NCBI RefSeq assembly: GCF_009930815.1
Contig: NZ_CP022222.1
Span: forward strand, 8,722,501-8,786,500
Source of the DNA: Bradyrhizobium sp. CCBAU 051011
GTDB taxonomy: Bacteria > Pseudomonadota > Alphaproteobacteria > Rhizobiales > Xanthobacteraceae
DNA length: 64,000 nt
Direction of reading: 5' to 3'
The position numbers and the translations under genes are program-made. The stretch's first letter is position 1; every line of letters begins with the position of its first letter. The notes under the pieces are model-generated. The model was not told where the DNA came from, did not search any database, and was given only the letters and a program-made list of their open reading frames with translations. Positions 27,405 through 36,942 of the stretch are shown here, piece after piece.

Positions 27405-28621
27405 GCTCCTCGCGCGTGGGCGGCTCGCAACTCCTTTAGTTGAGCTTCGATGACGCTGCGTTGGTTGCCATGGTGAACCTCCCGATGGTGGGAGGGGCAC
27501 AGGCACGCCGCGTTCTCGATGCGGTCTTCCCCGCCTTCGGCAAGTGGGATCACGTGGTGCACTTCACAGTAGGGCATGCCGTCAGCCGCCATAAACTGCG
27601 GGTGAGCGCAACCTGGCACCTCACAACGATGTCCAGCGCGCTTACGCGCGATGGCAATGACCAGTTGGTCACGCTCGTACACGCGAGTTGTGGCTGAGGA
27701 AGCGCGCGGACGCGCTGGCCGGACGGCAAGGTTGGCATGATATCTTGCGAGAAGGTCATCCAGGTCATAGTCTTCCAACCTGCGGGCCGCAGCCTCGGCA
27801 CGTTCCTGCGCCGCATCTGCATCCAGGGCCGGCTCAGCATTTCCGGCGGTGGACATCCATAGCCGGTTGAATTCTTGCTCAAGGTCAGCCTCACGAAGCT
27901 GGTTCGCGACGGGATCAAAAAACTCATTCCAGACCCGCTGATCGGTAACTCCCGATCCGGCGAGGCCAGCCCGGGCATCCCTCGGATCGATAGACCGAAA
28001 GTTCATGACCTTGTTATAGACGCCAGGGATTGCCCTCCCTATCAACTGGGAGACGACTACAACTGGCGAGCCGGGCAAGCGAGATACAGGAACGCCGAGT
28101 GTCTTCGCGTAAGCCCAGAGCCCAGCAACGCTCTCGTCTCGCGACCAATCCTGCCCAGTGCGGCTCCATAGAGCGTAGAGGCGGGCAGCATGCTGTGGCG
28201 TCACAGGATAATTGGTGCCCGCCGCCATCTTAAGGTTTGGCAGGTCGTTTAGAACGGGGTCTTGAGCGAGCCATTCGCGCCGGAGGACTTCTTTCCCGCC
28301 GGCAATCCGGTTGAGCCGAAGAAGTGCGCGAGGCTGCACCTGCGCCGCCGCCTCGGCATTGCCTCGCCAGAACGGCATGGCATCAGCGCTCTCCGGCCTC
28401 GGCATGGCTGGAGCCACAACCGTGGCTTCCGCAACAATGCCTGCGTCCTTCTTCGCGCTTCCCTGAGTTCTCCAAATGAACACCCGATCACCCACTTCGA
28501 CCTGCTGTGCATAGCGAGTGACCAGCCAAGGCAGTTGCGCCGGCGAGGTGGCGAGATAAGCGTCGATGTCGAACTGGTCGGGATTGCCCTGAAATATCCA
28601 CGTCTGCACAACAGCCCTCAT
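27401..28621 (-). CDS. EVE-HNH endonuclease, likely modified-DNA restriction enzyme
   Basis: The 406-residue protein has an N-terminal EVE domain (about residues 7-155; WIFQGNPDQFDI and VGDRVFIWRTQG are hallmarks), a middle region with GLWAYAKTLGVP and NFRSIDPRDA (about 165-250) common in restriction-type HNH proteins, and a C-terminal HNH domain (about 330-390). In the HNH part, C333 and C338 and later C373/C375 may bind zinc. H355-H356 in EVHHVIPL, N370 and H379/H383 fit the catalytic HNH pattern. EVE domains read modified bases such as 5-methylcytosine, so the combination predicts cutting of modified foreign DNA (type IV restriction). It is the last island gene before attR. Confidence 0.88.
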   Translation of the reverse strand: MRAVVQTWIFQGNPDQFDIDAYLATSPAQLPWLVTRYAQQVEVGDRVFIWRTQGSAKKDAGIVAEATVVAPAMPRPESADAMPFWRGNAEAAAQVQPRALLRLNRIAGGKEVLRREWLAQDPVLNDLPNLKMAAGTNYPVTPQHAARLYALWSRTGQDWSRDESVAGLWAYAKTLGVPVSRLPGSPVVVVSQLIGRAIPGVYNKVMNFRSIDPRDARAGLAGSGVTDQRVWNEFFDPVANQLREADLEQEFNRLWMSTAGNAEPALDADAAQERAEAAARRLEDYDLDDLLARYHANLAVRPARPRASSATTRVYERDQLVIAIARKRAGHRCEVPGCAHPQFMAADGMPYCEVHHVIPLAEGGEDRIENAACLCPSHHREVHHGNQRSVIEAQLKELRAAHARGA

Positions 28622-28883
28622 AAGCTCGGAGATAGAACCGAGCCAGCATTACCACGACGGCAACAAGGGGCGCGCGGCAAGCGTCAGAGACCGCAGGAAG
28701 GCCGTAGAGCCCCTGTTTAGCAGGGCTACGGGAACGCCGATCAGGCCGCGCCCGGAGAAATAGGGCCTATCGGGGCCCGGCGGCTTCCGGCGGGCCTTTC
28801 GTTCGTCCGGCAGAAATCGAAATATGCCTTTATTTTCGGGCTCTTCCGCCGTTCTCAACAGGCCGAAAAAGTCCCTAGACATC
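28622..28883. other. gene-free right end of the island
   Basis: No supported gene lies between the EVE-HNH start and attR. The stretch holds several hairpins: CGTAGAGCCC with GGGCTACG at 28703-28730 with one bulged base, and a GC-rich GCCCGGCGG/CCGGCGGGC stem near 28775-28795. Such structure beside an attachment site could include recombinase arm sites or the promoter of the nuclease gene. Confidence 0.5.
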
Positions 28884-28894
28884 AAGTCGTGTGG
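28884..28894 (+). repeat. putative attR core
   Basis: AAGTCGTGTGG, identical to 13634-13644. It is followed by TCCTGGCGTCGCGG, which is how the intact Bradyrhizobium repeat continues as I remember it, so this side keeps the chromosomal right arm. Confidence 0.65.
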
Positions 28895-29122
28895 TCCTGG
28901 CGTCGCGGTGCTGGCGTTAAGTCCTTAAGAAGCAAAGCTTCTCAGGGGCGACGGAGGCAAAAAAGCCGTTCTCCGGGGAGAGCTCGTTATAAGCCGTAAA
29001 GCCATTGCGCAGGGAAGGCCGGGATGCCCCCGCTGTACCTGTATGCTCGTGTGCGTTTTTCCTTATGCGCAACGGCACACGAGACCTCGGGTGCAGCAAG
29101 CACCCGGTCTTCCCTGCGCCCT
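28884..29122 (+). repeat. middle fragment of the dispersed repeat, with nested palindrome
   Basis: After the attR core come GTGCTGGCGTTAAGT, CCGGGGAGAGCTCGTTATAA and a large stem: GCGCAGGGAAGGCCGGG at 29007 faces CCCGGTCTTCCCTGCGC ending at 29119. Inside it CTCGTGTGC (29046) faces GCACACGAG (ends 29083). The order and wording match a repeat I recall from Bradyrhizobium genomes. It stops at GCGCCCT, where the IS110-family element begins. Confidence 0.65.
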
Positions 29123-29151
29123 TGTGTCCAGGAAATCTGTCAGAATGTGCG

Positions 29152-29180
29152 AACGGGCGGTTGCGCACCAACCGCCCGTT
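29152..29180 (+). other. strong hairpin in the noncoding left end of the IS110-type element
   Basis: AACGGGCGGTT and AACCGCCCGTT form a perfect 11-bp stem around GCGCACC. It lies in about 190 noncoding bases between the element's left end and the transposase. In IS110 elements studied so far the noncoding end yields a structured bridge RNA that guides target choice, so this hairpin may be part of such an RNA. Confidence 0.45.
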
Positions 29181-29311
29181 GCTGGAACTGAGCCCGTTGC
29201 GCCCAAAGGCGACCGAGCCTGTGTCAGAGCGAGGGACAGCTCCGGTGTCTTCCTCAACCCGAACAGTTGCAAGGGCTTCGAGCCCGAACCGAGCAAGGAA
29301 GGGAGTGGATG

Positions 29312-30271
29312 ATGGCACAAAATGCTCATGTTGTCGTGGGTATCGATGTCGCCAAGGACAAGGTGGATGCGTGCATTCGTGCGTTGGGATTACGGCAAAC
29401 CCTCCCGAGCACGACCCAGGGGCACCGTAAGCTGGTCGCCTGGCTTCGCAAGCACCAGGCGAACAAGGCGGTGATGGAGGCGAGTGGCGGCTATGAGCGT
29501 GCCTGGGCCAAGGTGCTGCGCGACGCCGGCATCGAAGTTCGGATCGTCGACCCCAAACGGGTCCGCAGCTTCGCGCTATCAGCCGGACGGCTGGCCAAGA
29601 ACGATACGATCGATGCCGAGATGATTGCCTGGTTCGCCGAGACATTCAGCGATGCGCCGGGCCAGAAACACGATGCGGCACAAGAGGAGCTGCAGGCACT
29701 CGTAAAGGCGCGCTTAAGCCTGATTGATTTTAGGATGCGCTTGGTCAGCCAAAGCGAGCATGCCGCGCCGGGATTGGTGCAGAAGGCGCATGCCCGCATC
29801 TTGAAGAACCTGGCCTGCGAGATTGCCAAGCTCGAGGCCGCCATCTGCGCCAAAATCAAGTCCATGCCGGATTTTGCGGAACGCGCCGAGATCATCGAGA
29901 GTGTGCCGGGGTTCGCCGAGACGAGTTCGGCAAACCTCCTTGCAGGAATGCCGGAGCTTGGTCAGGTGAGCAACAAGATCGCCGCGGCCTTGATCGGGGT
30001 CGCCCCCTATGACGACGACAGCGGAAAGCGCCGCGGCGAGCGCCACATCAAGGGAGGCCGCCGCTGGGTCCGTAACGCCATCTACATGCCCTGTGTTGGC
30101 GCAGCCACGCTGAACAATCCCGTGCTGAAGGCCTACTATCAGCGCCTGATTGCCAAAGGAAAAGAGCCGAAGATTGCCATCATCGCCGGCATGCGCAAGC
30201 TGATCATCATCCTCAACACCATGATCGCACGACGGCAGAAATGGGATCCCAGCCGTTACGCGTTGAGCTGA
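29312..30271 (+). CDS. IS110-family transposase
   Basis: The protein of about 320 residues has the N-terminal DEDD RuvC-like domain: D in VVGIDVAKDKVDA, E in AVMEASGGYE and the D pair in KNDTIDAEMIAWF. The C-terminal Transposase_20 domain has VPGFAETSSANLLAGMPELG, the usual serine-bearing region, and APYDDDSGKRRGERHIKGGR. Both domains are complete, so the protein looks functional. The ATG at 29312 has a GGAG site six bases before it, and an ATG three bases earlier is equally possible. Confidence 0.93.
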   Translation: MAQNAHVVVGIDVAKDKVDACIRALGLRQTLPSTTQGHRKLVAWLRKHQANKAVMEASGGYERAWAKVLRDAGIEVRIVDPKRVRSFALSAGRLAKNDTIDAEMIAWFAETFSDAPGQKHDAAQEELQALVKARLSLIDFRMRLVSQSEHAAPGLVQKAHARILKNLACEIAKLEAAICAKIKSMPDFAERAEIIESVPGFAETSSANLLAGMPELGQVSNKIAAALIGVAPYDDDSGKRRGERHIKGGRRWVRNAIYMPCVGAATLNNPVLKAYYQRLIAKGKEPKIAIIAGMRKLIIILNTMIARRQKWDPSRYALS

Positions 30272-30430
30272 CGAGCGCGCCCACCGCGATCGGTTCCGCG
30301 ACCGAGCGCTTGCAAAGCCGACAGACCGGTGAACGGGCGGGGTCAAGGCCGCAGCCGCCGTAGGCGGGGGCGCGCCAGCGCCAGCCTTGAGGCCGGCCGA
30401 TCACCGGGCTACTTCCAGCACAGTTGCTCT

Positions 30431-30580
30431 GATTTCAAGGAGGGGGCAAACGAAGATGCAAACCTCGGGCAAAACATGTCGCGAGATCGCGAAGCTATAT
30501 CCACGTTATTGCGAGCGCAGCGAAGCAATCCATTGTCACCTCATGCGCGGAAAGATGGATTGCTTCGCTCCGCTCGCAAT
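30431..30580. repeat. end of the dispersed repeat followed by a REP palindrome
   Basis: GATTTCAAGGAGGG and ATGCAAACCTCGGGCAAA resume the dispersed repeat after the IS. At 30507-30580 a separate palindrome follows: ATTGCGAGCGCAGCGAAGCA faces TGCTTCGCTCCGCTCGCAAT, with ATCCAT and ATGGAT extending the stem. No gene is seen from 30272 to 30610. Confidence 0.6.
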
Positions 30581-30610
30581 GACGGCGGAGAGGTCACGAG
30601 CCGACCGCGC

Positions 30611-30763
30611 CTAACCCCGCAACGCCTGCAGGCCCTTGAAAGTCAGCCGCTTCGGGTCGCGGACACCGGCCAGATAGAATTTGCGGATGAAGGCAACCGC
30701 CGCCTCGCGGTCGCAATCGGTCAGCGCCACCAGGGCATCGACGGCAATTCGCTGGGCGTCCAT
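30611..30763 (-). CDS. small conserved-looking hypothetical protein
   Basis: An ATG at 30763 opens a 50-residue frame: MDAQRIAVDALVALTDCD, then REAAVAFIRKFYLAG and RDPKRLTFKGLQALRG. The composition is normal for a folded helical peptide and a GAGG-like site (CACGAGGAAGCCC) precedes the ATG. It lies between the repeat cluster and the monooxygenase gene. No function is recognised, and a chance frame cannot be excluded. Confidence 0.55.
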   Translation of the reverse strand: MDAQRIAVDALVALTDCDREAAVAFIRKFYLAGVRDPKRLTFKGLQALRG

Positions 30764-30920
30764 GGGCTTCCTCGTGCTGTCAGGTGCCGCAAGACACGCA
30801 GCGTATCGGCACGCCGGTTAATCCGGCGTTAACCGTGAGGACACTTTGGACGATTCGCATTCAGCTACGTATACGCGAAATAACGCATGCCGCGTCCGGA
30901 CGCAGCCGCCAGGCGCGACT

Positions 30921-32387
<1,467 letters not shown>

Positions 32388-32527
32388 GGCGTTCTCCCTG
32401 CTCTCAGATGTAATGGTCAGCAGGCAGAAATTGCAACTCGCATTGTGAGCTTACCGCAGCGATACAGGCTGTATCGAAATTTGCTGTTGAATTTCAACCG
32501 TCGCAGGTTGTGCCGCAGGCAAGCAAA

Positions 32528-32551
32528 AAGCCCCGGATCGCTCCGGGGCTT
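32528..32551 (-). terminator. rho-independent terminator of ahcY
   Basis: AAGCCCCGGA pairs with TCCGGGGCTT around TCGC. On the minus strand it is followed by TTTTTG, so it ends the ahcY transcript about 60 bases after the stop codon. Confidence 0.88.
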
Positions 32552-32609
32552 GCTGGTGCTTTGGCGTTCACGTCAGGACGGCGCCTACACCGGGACGTCC
32601 TGCCTGAAA

Positions 32610-34037
32610 TCAGTAGCGGTAGTGATCCGACTTGAACGGGCCTTCCGGCTTGACGCCGATATAGTCGGCCTGGTCTTTGCGCAGCTCGGTCAGCTTGACG
32701 CCGATCTTGGCGAGATGCAGCCGGGCGACCTTCTCGTCCAGCGTCTTCGGCAGCACGTAGACCTTCTTCTCGTACTTGCCGTCCTTGTTGTTGGCCCAGA
32801 GTTCGATCTGCGCCAGCGTCTGGTTGGTGAACGAGGCCGACATCACGAAGGACGGATGGCCCATGGCGTTGCCGAGATTCACCAGGCGGCCTTCCGAGAG
32901 CAGAATGATGCGGTGCTTGTCGGGGAATTCGATCTCGTCGACCTGCGGCTTGATGTTGGTCCACTTCAGGTTACGCAAGCCGGCGATCTGGATCTCGTTG
33001 TCGAAGTGGCCAATGTTGCAGACGATGGCGCGATCCTTCATCGCGCGCATGTGGTCGATGGTGATGATATCCTTGTTGCCGGTCGCGGTGACGAAGATGT
33101 CGGCGCGGGGCGCCGCGTCTTCCATGGTGACGACTTCATAGCCTTCCATCGCCGCCTGCAGCGCGCAGATCGGATCGACTTCGGAGACCATGACGCGGCA
33201 GCCGGCCTGGCGCAGCGAGGCGGCCGAGCCCTTGCCGACGTCGCCGAAGCCCGCGACCATCGCGGTCTTGCCGGACATCATGACGTCGGTACCGCGGCGG
33301 ATGCCGTCGACCAGCGACTCGCGACAGCCATAGAGGTTGTCGAATTTCGATTTGGTGACGCTGTCGTTGACGTTGATCGCGGGGAACAGCAGCGTGCCCT
33401 TGTTCGCCATGTCGTAGAGGCGGTGCACACCCGTCGTGGTCTCTTCCGAGACGCCCTTGATGTTCTTGGCGATCTCCGCGAAGTAGCCCTTCGGCTTCTC
33501 CTTCAGCAGGCGCTTGACCAGCGCATAGAAGATTTCCTCTTCCTCGGACGTCGGCTTGTCGAGGAATGCCGTGTCGCCCTGCTCGGCGCGGTAGCCGGCA
33601 TGCACCAGCATGGTGGCGTCGCCGCCGTCATCGAGGATCATGTTGGGCGTGCCGCCGCCGTGCCAGTCGAACAGCTTGGCGGTGTAGTCCCAGTATTCGG
33701 CGAGCGTCTCGCCCTTCACCGCAAACACCGGAATGCCGGCGGCGGCAATCGCAGCGGCCGCATGGTCCTGCGTCGAATAGATGTTGCACGACACCCAGCG
33801 GATGTCGGCGCCGAGGGCTGCCAGCGTTTCGATCAAGACCGCAGTCTGGATCGTCATATGCAGGGAGCCGGCGATGCGGGCACCCTTCAGCGGCTGCTTC
33901 GGACCGTATTCCTCGCGCGTCGCCATCAGGCCCGGCATTTCGGTCTCGGCCAGCGAGATTTCCTTGCGGCCGAAATCGGCGAGCGAAATGTCCTTGACGA
34001 TGTAGTCGGTGAAGGCGGGCTTGGTGGGGGCGTTCAT
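32610..34037 (-). CDS. ahcY: adenosylhomocysteinase
   Basis: The 475-residue protein matches S-adenosylhomocysteine hydrolase. It has [16 protein letters not shown] for substrate binding, the NAD site [19 protein letters not shown] and the conserved [16 protein letters not shown] and [11 protein letters not shown]. The C-terminal KSDHYRY carries the conserved Lys and Tyr that reach into the partner's NAD site. It splits adenosylhomocysteine into adenosine and homocysteine and relieves product inhibition of methyltransferases. metK lies upstream on the same strand, with a REP-like palindrome between them. Confidence 0.97.
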   Translation of the reverse strand: MNAPTKPAFTDYIVKDISLADFGRKEISLAETEMPGLMATREEYGPKQPLKGARIAGSLHMTIQTAVLIETLAALGADIRWVSCNIYSTQDHAAAAIAAAGIPVFAVKGETLAEYWDYTAKLFDWHGGGTPNMILDDGGDATMLVHAGYRAEQGDTAFLDKPTSEEEEIFYALVKRLLKEKPKGYFAEIAKNIKGVSEETTTGVHRLYDMANKGTLLFPAINVNDSVTKSKFDNLYGCRESLVDGIRRGTDVMMSGKTAMVAGFGDVGKGSAASLRQAGCRVMVSEVDPICALQAAMEGYEVVTMEDAAPRADIFVTATGNKDIITIDHMRAMKDRAIVCNIGHFDNEIQIAGLRNLKWTNIKPQVDEIEFPDKHRIILLSEGRLVNLGNAMGHPSFVMSASFTNQTLAQIELWANNKDGKYEKKVYVLPKTLDEKVARLHLAKIGVKLTELRKDQADYIGVKPEGPFKSDHYRY

Positions 34038-34060
34038 GAGAGCGTCCTGTTGTTGAACTC

Positions 34061-34156
34061 GTCATTCCGGGTCGCCCAAAAGAGGCGAAGCTGGAATCTC
34101 GAAATGAAGGATAAGGATTCCGGGTTCGCTCGCGGTCGCGAGCGCCCCGGAATGAC
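34061..34156. repeat. REP-like palindrome between ahcY and metK
   Basis: GTCATTCCGGG faces CCCCGGAATGAC across about 70 bases with internal pairing (GGCGAAGCTGGAATCTCG, GGATTCCGGGTTCGCTCGCG). It is related to the elements at 37624 and 42276. It fills the whole intergenic space, so ahcY may depend on readthrough from metK. Confidence 0.7.
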
Positions 34157-34163
34157 GCAAAAG

Positions 34164-35363
34164 TCAGACCGCGCGCTTGAGCGGTTCGACGAGATCGGTC
34201 TTCTCCCAGGAGAAGCCGCCTTCATTGTCGGGCGTGCGGCCGAAATGACCGTAGGCCGAGGTACGCGCGTAGATCGGCCGGTTGAGATCGAGATGGGTGC
34301 GGATGCCGCGCGGCGTCAGATCCATCGCCTTCGCAGCAGCCTTCTCAAGCACGTCCTCCGGCACCTTTCCGGTGCCGTGGGTGTCGATATAGATCGACAG
34401 CGGCCGCGCCACGCCGATCGCGTAAGCAAGCTGCAGCGTGCAGCGGTCGGCGAGACCGGCCGCGACGATGTTCTTGGCGACGTAGCGCGCGGCATAGGCG
34501 GCCGAACGATCGACCTTGGTCGGATCCTTGCCGGAGAACGCACCGCCGCCATGCGGCGCCGCGCCGCCATAGGTGTCGACGATGATCTTGCGGCCGGTGA
34601 GGCCGGAATCACCGTCGGGACCGCCGATGTAGAACTTGCCGGTCGGATTGATGTGCCAGATGGTCTTGCCGTTGATCCATTCCTTGGGCAGCGCTTCGCG
34701 GACATAGGGCTCCACGATGTCACGAATCTGATTGGAGGAGAGGTCCTCGACCAGATGCTGGTGCGAGACAACGATCTCGCGCACGCCGACTGGTTTCCCG
34801 TTTTCGTACTGCACGGTGACCTGGCTCTTGGAGTCCGGACCGAGCACCTTCTCGCGGCCGGAATGACGCGCTTCGGAAATCAGCCGCAGGATCTTGTGGG
34901 CATAGAAGATCGGCGCCGGCATCAGATCCGGCGTCTCGTTGGTGGCGTAACCGAACATGATGCCCTGGTCGCCGGCACCCTCTTCCTTCTTCTCGCCCGG
35001 CTGCAGCGCATCGACGCCCTGCGCGATGTCGGCCGACTGCGGATGCAACAGGATCTCGATGTCGGCCTTCTCCCAATGGAAGCCTTCCTGCTCGTAGCCA
35101 ATGTCCTTGATCGCCCCGCGCACCACGCTTTCGATCTGATCGTTGGTGACCGACGCCGGACCGCGGGTTTCACCGGCGATCACCACCTTGTTGGTGGTGG
35201 CGAGCGTCTCGCAGGCCGCGCGGATCTGCCACGGATCGATGCCCGCCTTCGGCCCTTCCCGGTAGAACAGATCGACGATCTCATCCGAAATACGGTCGCA
35301 GACCTTGTCGGGATGCCCCTCCGAGACCGACTCGCTGGTGAACAGGTAAGACGCGCGCATCAA
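34164..35363 (-). CDS. metK: S-adenosylmethionine synthase
   Basis: The 399-residue protein begins [23 protein letters not shown] and has [15 protein letters not shown] for ATP and methionine binding and [32 protein letters not shown] for the catalytic phosphate site. It makes S-adenosylmethionine from methionine and ATP. Together with ahcY downstream it covers two steps of the methyl cycle. The start may be the second Met. No SAM-type riboswitch could be supported in the 57 bases before it. Confidence 0.97.
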   Translation of the reverse strand: MMRASYLFTSESVSEGHPDKVCDRISDEIVDLFYREGPKAGIDPWQIRAACETLATTNKVVIAGETRGPASVTNDQIESVVRGAIKDIGYEQEGFHWEKADIEILLHPQSADIAQGVDALQPGEKKEEGAGDQGIMFGYATNETPDLMPAPIFYAHKILRLISEARHSGREKVLGPDSKSQVTVQYENGKPVGVREIVVSHQHLVEDLSSNQIRDIVEPYVREALPKEWINGKTIWHINPTGKFYIGGPDGDSGLTGRKIIVDTYGGAAPHGGGAFSGKDPTKVDRSAAYAARYVAKNIVAAGLADRCTLQLAYAIGVARPLSIYIDTHGTGKVPEDVLEKAAAKAMDLTPRGIRTHLDLNRPIYARTSAYGHFGRTPDNEGGFSWEKTDLVEPLKRAV

Positions 35364-35420
35364 GCAAACCCCTCTTTTCGCCGTACTCCGACGGTTGTTC
35401 GTGAATGTGTTCCTGAAGTG

Positions 35421-36773
35421 TCAGTCGCGACGACGCGAGATGACATAGGATTCGTCGTAAAACCAAAGCCCATTATGCTTGCGCAGAACCTCTCGCGTGG
35501 CATCGAGGGTTCGGCTGTTTTCAGTCATTTCCGTCAACCGGTCGTCTTCAATTTGGGCGACATACACCGCCGCATTCCACGCTGCAAAGGCCGTCGAGGT
35601 TCCGATCGAACCGGTTACCTCGTTGGGCAGCGCTTCCATATCATAACGGAAGATGGAACGGTTATCGGCGTAGGCATTAAAGTTAAGGTCGCGCCCGGCC
35701 GATCCCAGCTCGTATTTCACCGCGCGCAATAGCTCATGACGGCTCACGGCGAAAGGATTTTCTCCCGGCCACACCGACTGGATGATTTCCAGGCCCGGAT
35801 CGTGGCCGTGGGAGTGAATTCCGATCAAACGGCCCCCTGCCCGAAGCGAGCGGGCCAGCGGCGCAATGATCCGCTTGGCGCGGAAATTCACAGAGGATTT
35901 GGCCCGGTACGGCTGGGACGCGATCACGAGGTCGAAATTGGCCTCGGTCCGGCCCGCCCGGGGGATGATCGAATCAAGCAGGAACCGGTGGTCCTCCCGG
36001 TACACGACCAGCGCTACCGGCCGTTCATAGATCGGCATGCCCGATTTGGGGCTGATATTGGCCCGCCAGTTCTGCTCCAGAAACGGCCCCAGTTCGGCGA
36101 TCTGAGTCTCGAATTCCCCCGAAGAGGCCCCCCGCAGAGCGACCTCGTGCCAGAGCATACCCGCTGCGGCCGTGGGCGAAGCCGGCGTCAGCCAGGGCGC
36201 CTCGGCGTAATGCATGTTGGTCAGGACCACGACCGTCGCCGGGTGCTCGAACAGCCGGTCGGGCACCTTGTCGAGCGTCAGGCGGACATCCTCCAGGCTG
36301 AGCTCCTTGCCGGCGATATAGAACGGCATATGGGGAAAGCGGCCGTGCATCGAGCGCATCACTCGCGCCAGCACGGTGCCGTCGCCAACGCCGGCGTCAA
36401 ATACCCGAAGCGCCGGCGGCCGCGGGTGCAGGCTGGAGAGCTCCAGCGCCACCCGCTCGGCAATCACCCGCTTTTCGCTGCAAGTATGGACGAACAGCAG
36501 GTATTTCTGCCGGTTTTCAAAAAAGCGGAAATTGCCTCTGGGATCGCGCTTCTCCGGCGGCACGTCGAGGCCGCGCGGCGGCGGCAGCGCGCCGGTGGAC
36601 GCCGCGATATAGGCCTGGATGCGATCCAGCGTGTCGATGGTGATGCGTTTGCCCTCGCGCAGCCGATGCACCAGCTTGCCGTCATTGACCACCCGCCGGC
36701 CGAACGTCGTCTCCGCCATGTCGGACTGACGGCAGAACTCGGTGATCTGGCTGAGGATCTGGTCGTTTTTCAT
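35421..36773 (-). CDS. SAM-dependent methyltransferase-like protein with N-terminal helical domain
   Basis: From MKNDQILSQITEFC the protein has 450 residues. Residues 1-60 look like a small DNA-binding-type helical domain (FCRQSDMAETTFGRRVVNDG then KRITIDTLDRIQAYI). Residues 125-260 look like a class I methyltransferase fold, with LRVFDAGVGDGTVLARVM as the SAM-binding loop. FDLVIASQPYRAK in the later part is like motif IV (NPPY-type). It lies just upstream of metK on the same strand, 58 bases apart, and may be cotranscribed with it. The target is unknown. DNA, RNA and small molecules are all open. Confidence 0.72.
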   Translation of the reverse strand: MKNDQILSQITEFCRQSDMAETTFGRRVVNDGKLVHRLREGKRITIDTLDRIQAYIAASTGALPPPRGLDVPPEKRDPRGNFRFFENRQKYLLFVHTCSEKRVIAERVALELSSLHPRPPALRVFDAGVGDGTVLARVMRSMHGRFPHMPFYIAGKELSLEDVRLTLDKVPDRLFEHPATVVVLTNMHYAEAPWLTPASPTAAAGMLWHEVALRGASSGEFETQIAELGPFLEQNWRANISPKSGMPIYERPVALVVYREDHRFLLDSIIPRAGRTEANFDLVIASQPYRAKSSVNFRAKRIIAPLARSLRAGGRLIGIHSHGHDPGLEIIQSVWPGENPFAVSRHELLRAVKYELGSAGRDLNFNAYADNRSIFRYDMEALPNEVTGSIGTSTAFAAWNAAVYVAQIEDDRLTEMTENSRTLDATREVLRKHNGLWFYDESYVISRRRD

Positions 36774-36942
36774 CGGGCCAGGGAGCTGAAGCATTGGGAA
36801 GCGCCGGTGGGCAGCGTTAGGTGATTCATATGTCCTACCACCATCTGCCCAACGCGTCTATGCCCGAAAACCGGAGCAGCGTCATTGGAACCTGCCGCAC
36901 TTGCCAATCTACAAGACGATGAAATGATACTTTGGGGCGAGA

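Larger units (their letters stand above)
13634..28894 (+). mobile_element. integrated genomic island of about 15.3 kb
   Basis: An 11-bp direct repeat bounds a block that starts with a tyrosine recombinase and ends after a nuclease gene. Flanking sequences left and right join into one known-looking repeat when the block is removed. Inside are an AlpA-like regulator, a DUF3102-like protein, a replication protein with iteron-like repeats and several unknown genes, then cargo that looks defensive. No virion structural gene, relaxase or type IV secretion gene was recognised, so it is more like a phage satellite or a non-conjugative island than a prophage or a full ICE. Base composition looks somewhat lower in GC than the flanks, judged by eye only. 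Confidence 0.75.
29121..30430 (+). mobile_element. IS110-family insertion sequence, about 1.3 kb
   Basis: A 320-residue DEDD transposase gene sits between two parts of the same dispersed repeat: GCGCCCT on the left (ending 29122) and GATTTCAAGGAGGG on the right (starting 30431), with CT at both junctions. The size fits IS110 elements, which lack terminal inverted repeats and insert into specific targets, often palindromic repeats. The limits rest on my recollection of the uninterrupted repeat and may be off by a few bases. Confidence 0.65.

Noticed and set aside
13634..28894. A complete prophage
   Set aside because: No terminase, portal, capsid, tail, holin or lysis gene was recognised.
35364..35420. 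A SAM riboswitch before metK
   Set aside because: The upstream gene leaves 57 bases and no SAM-I, SAM-II or SAM/SAH-like structure could be drawn.
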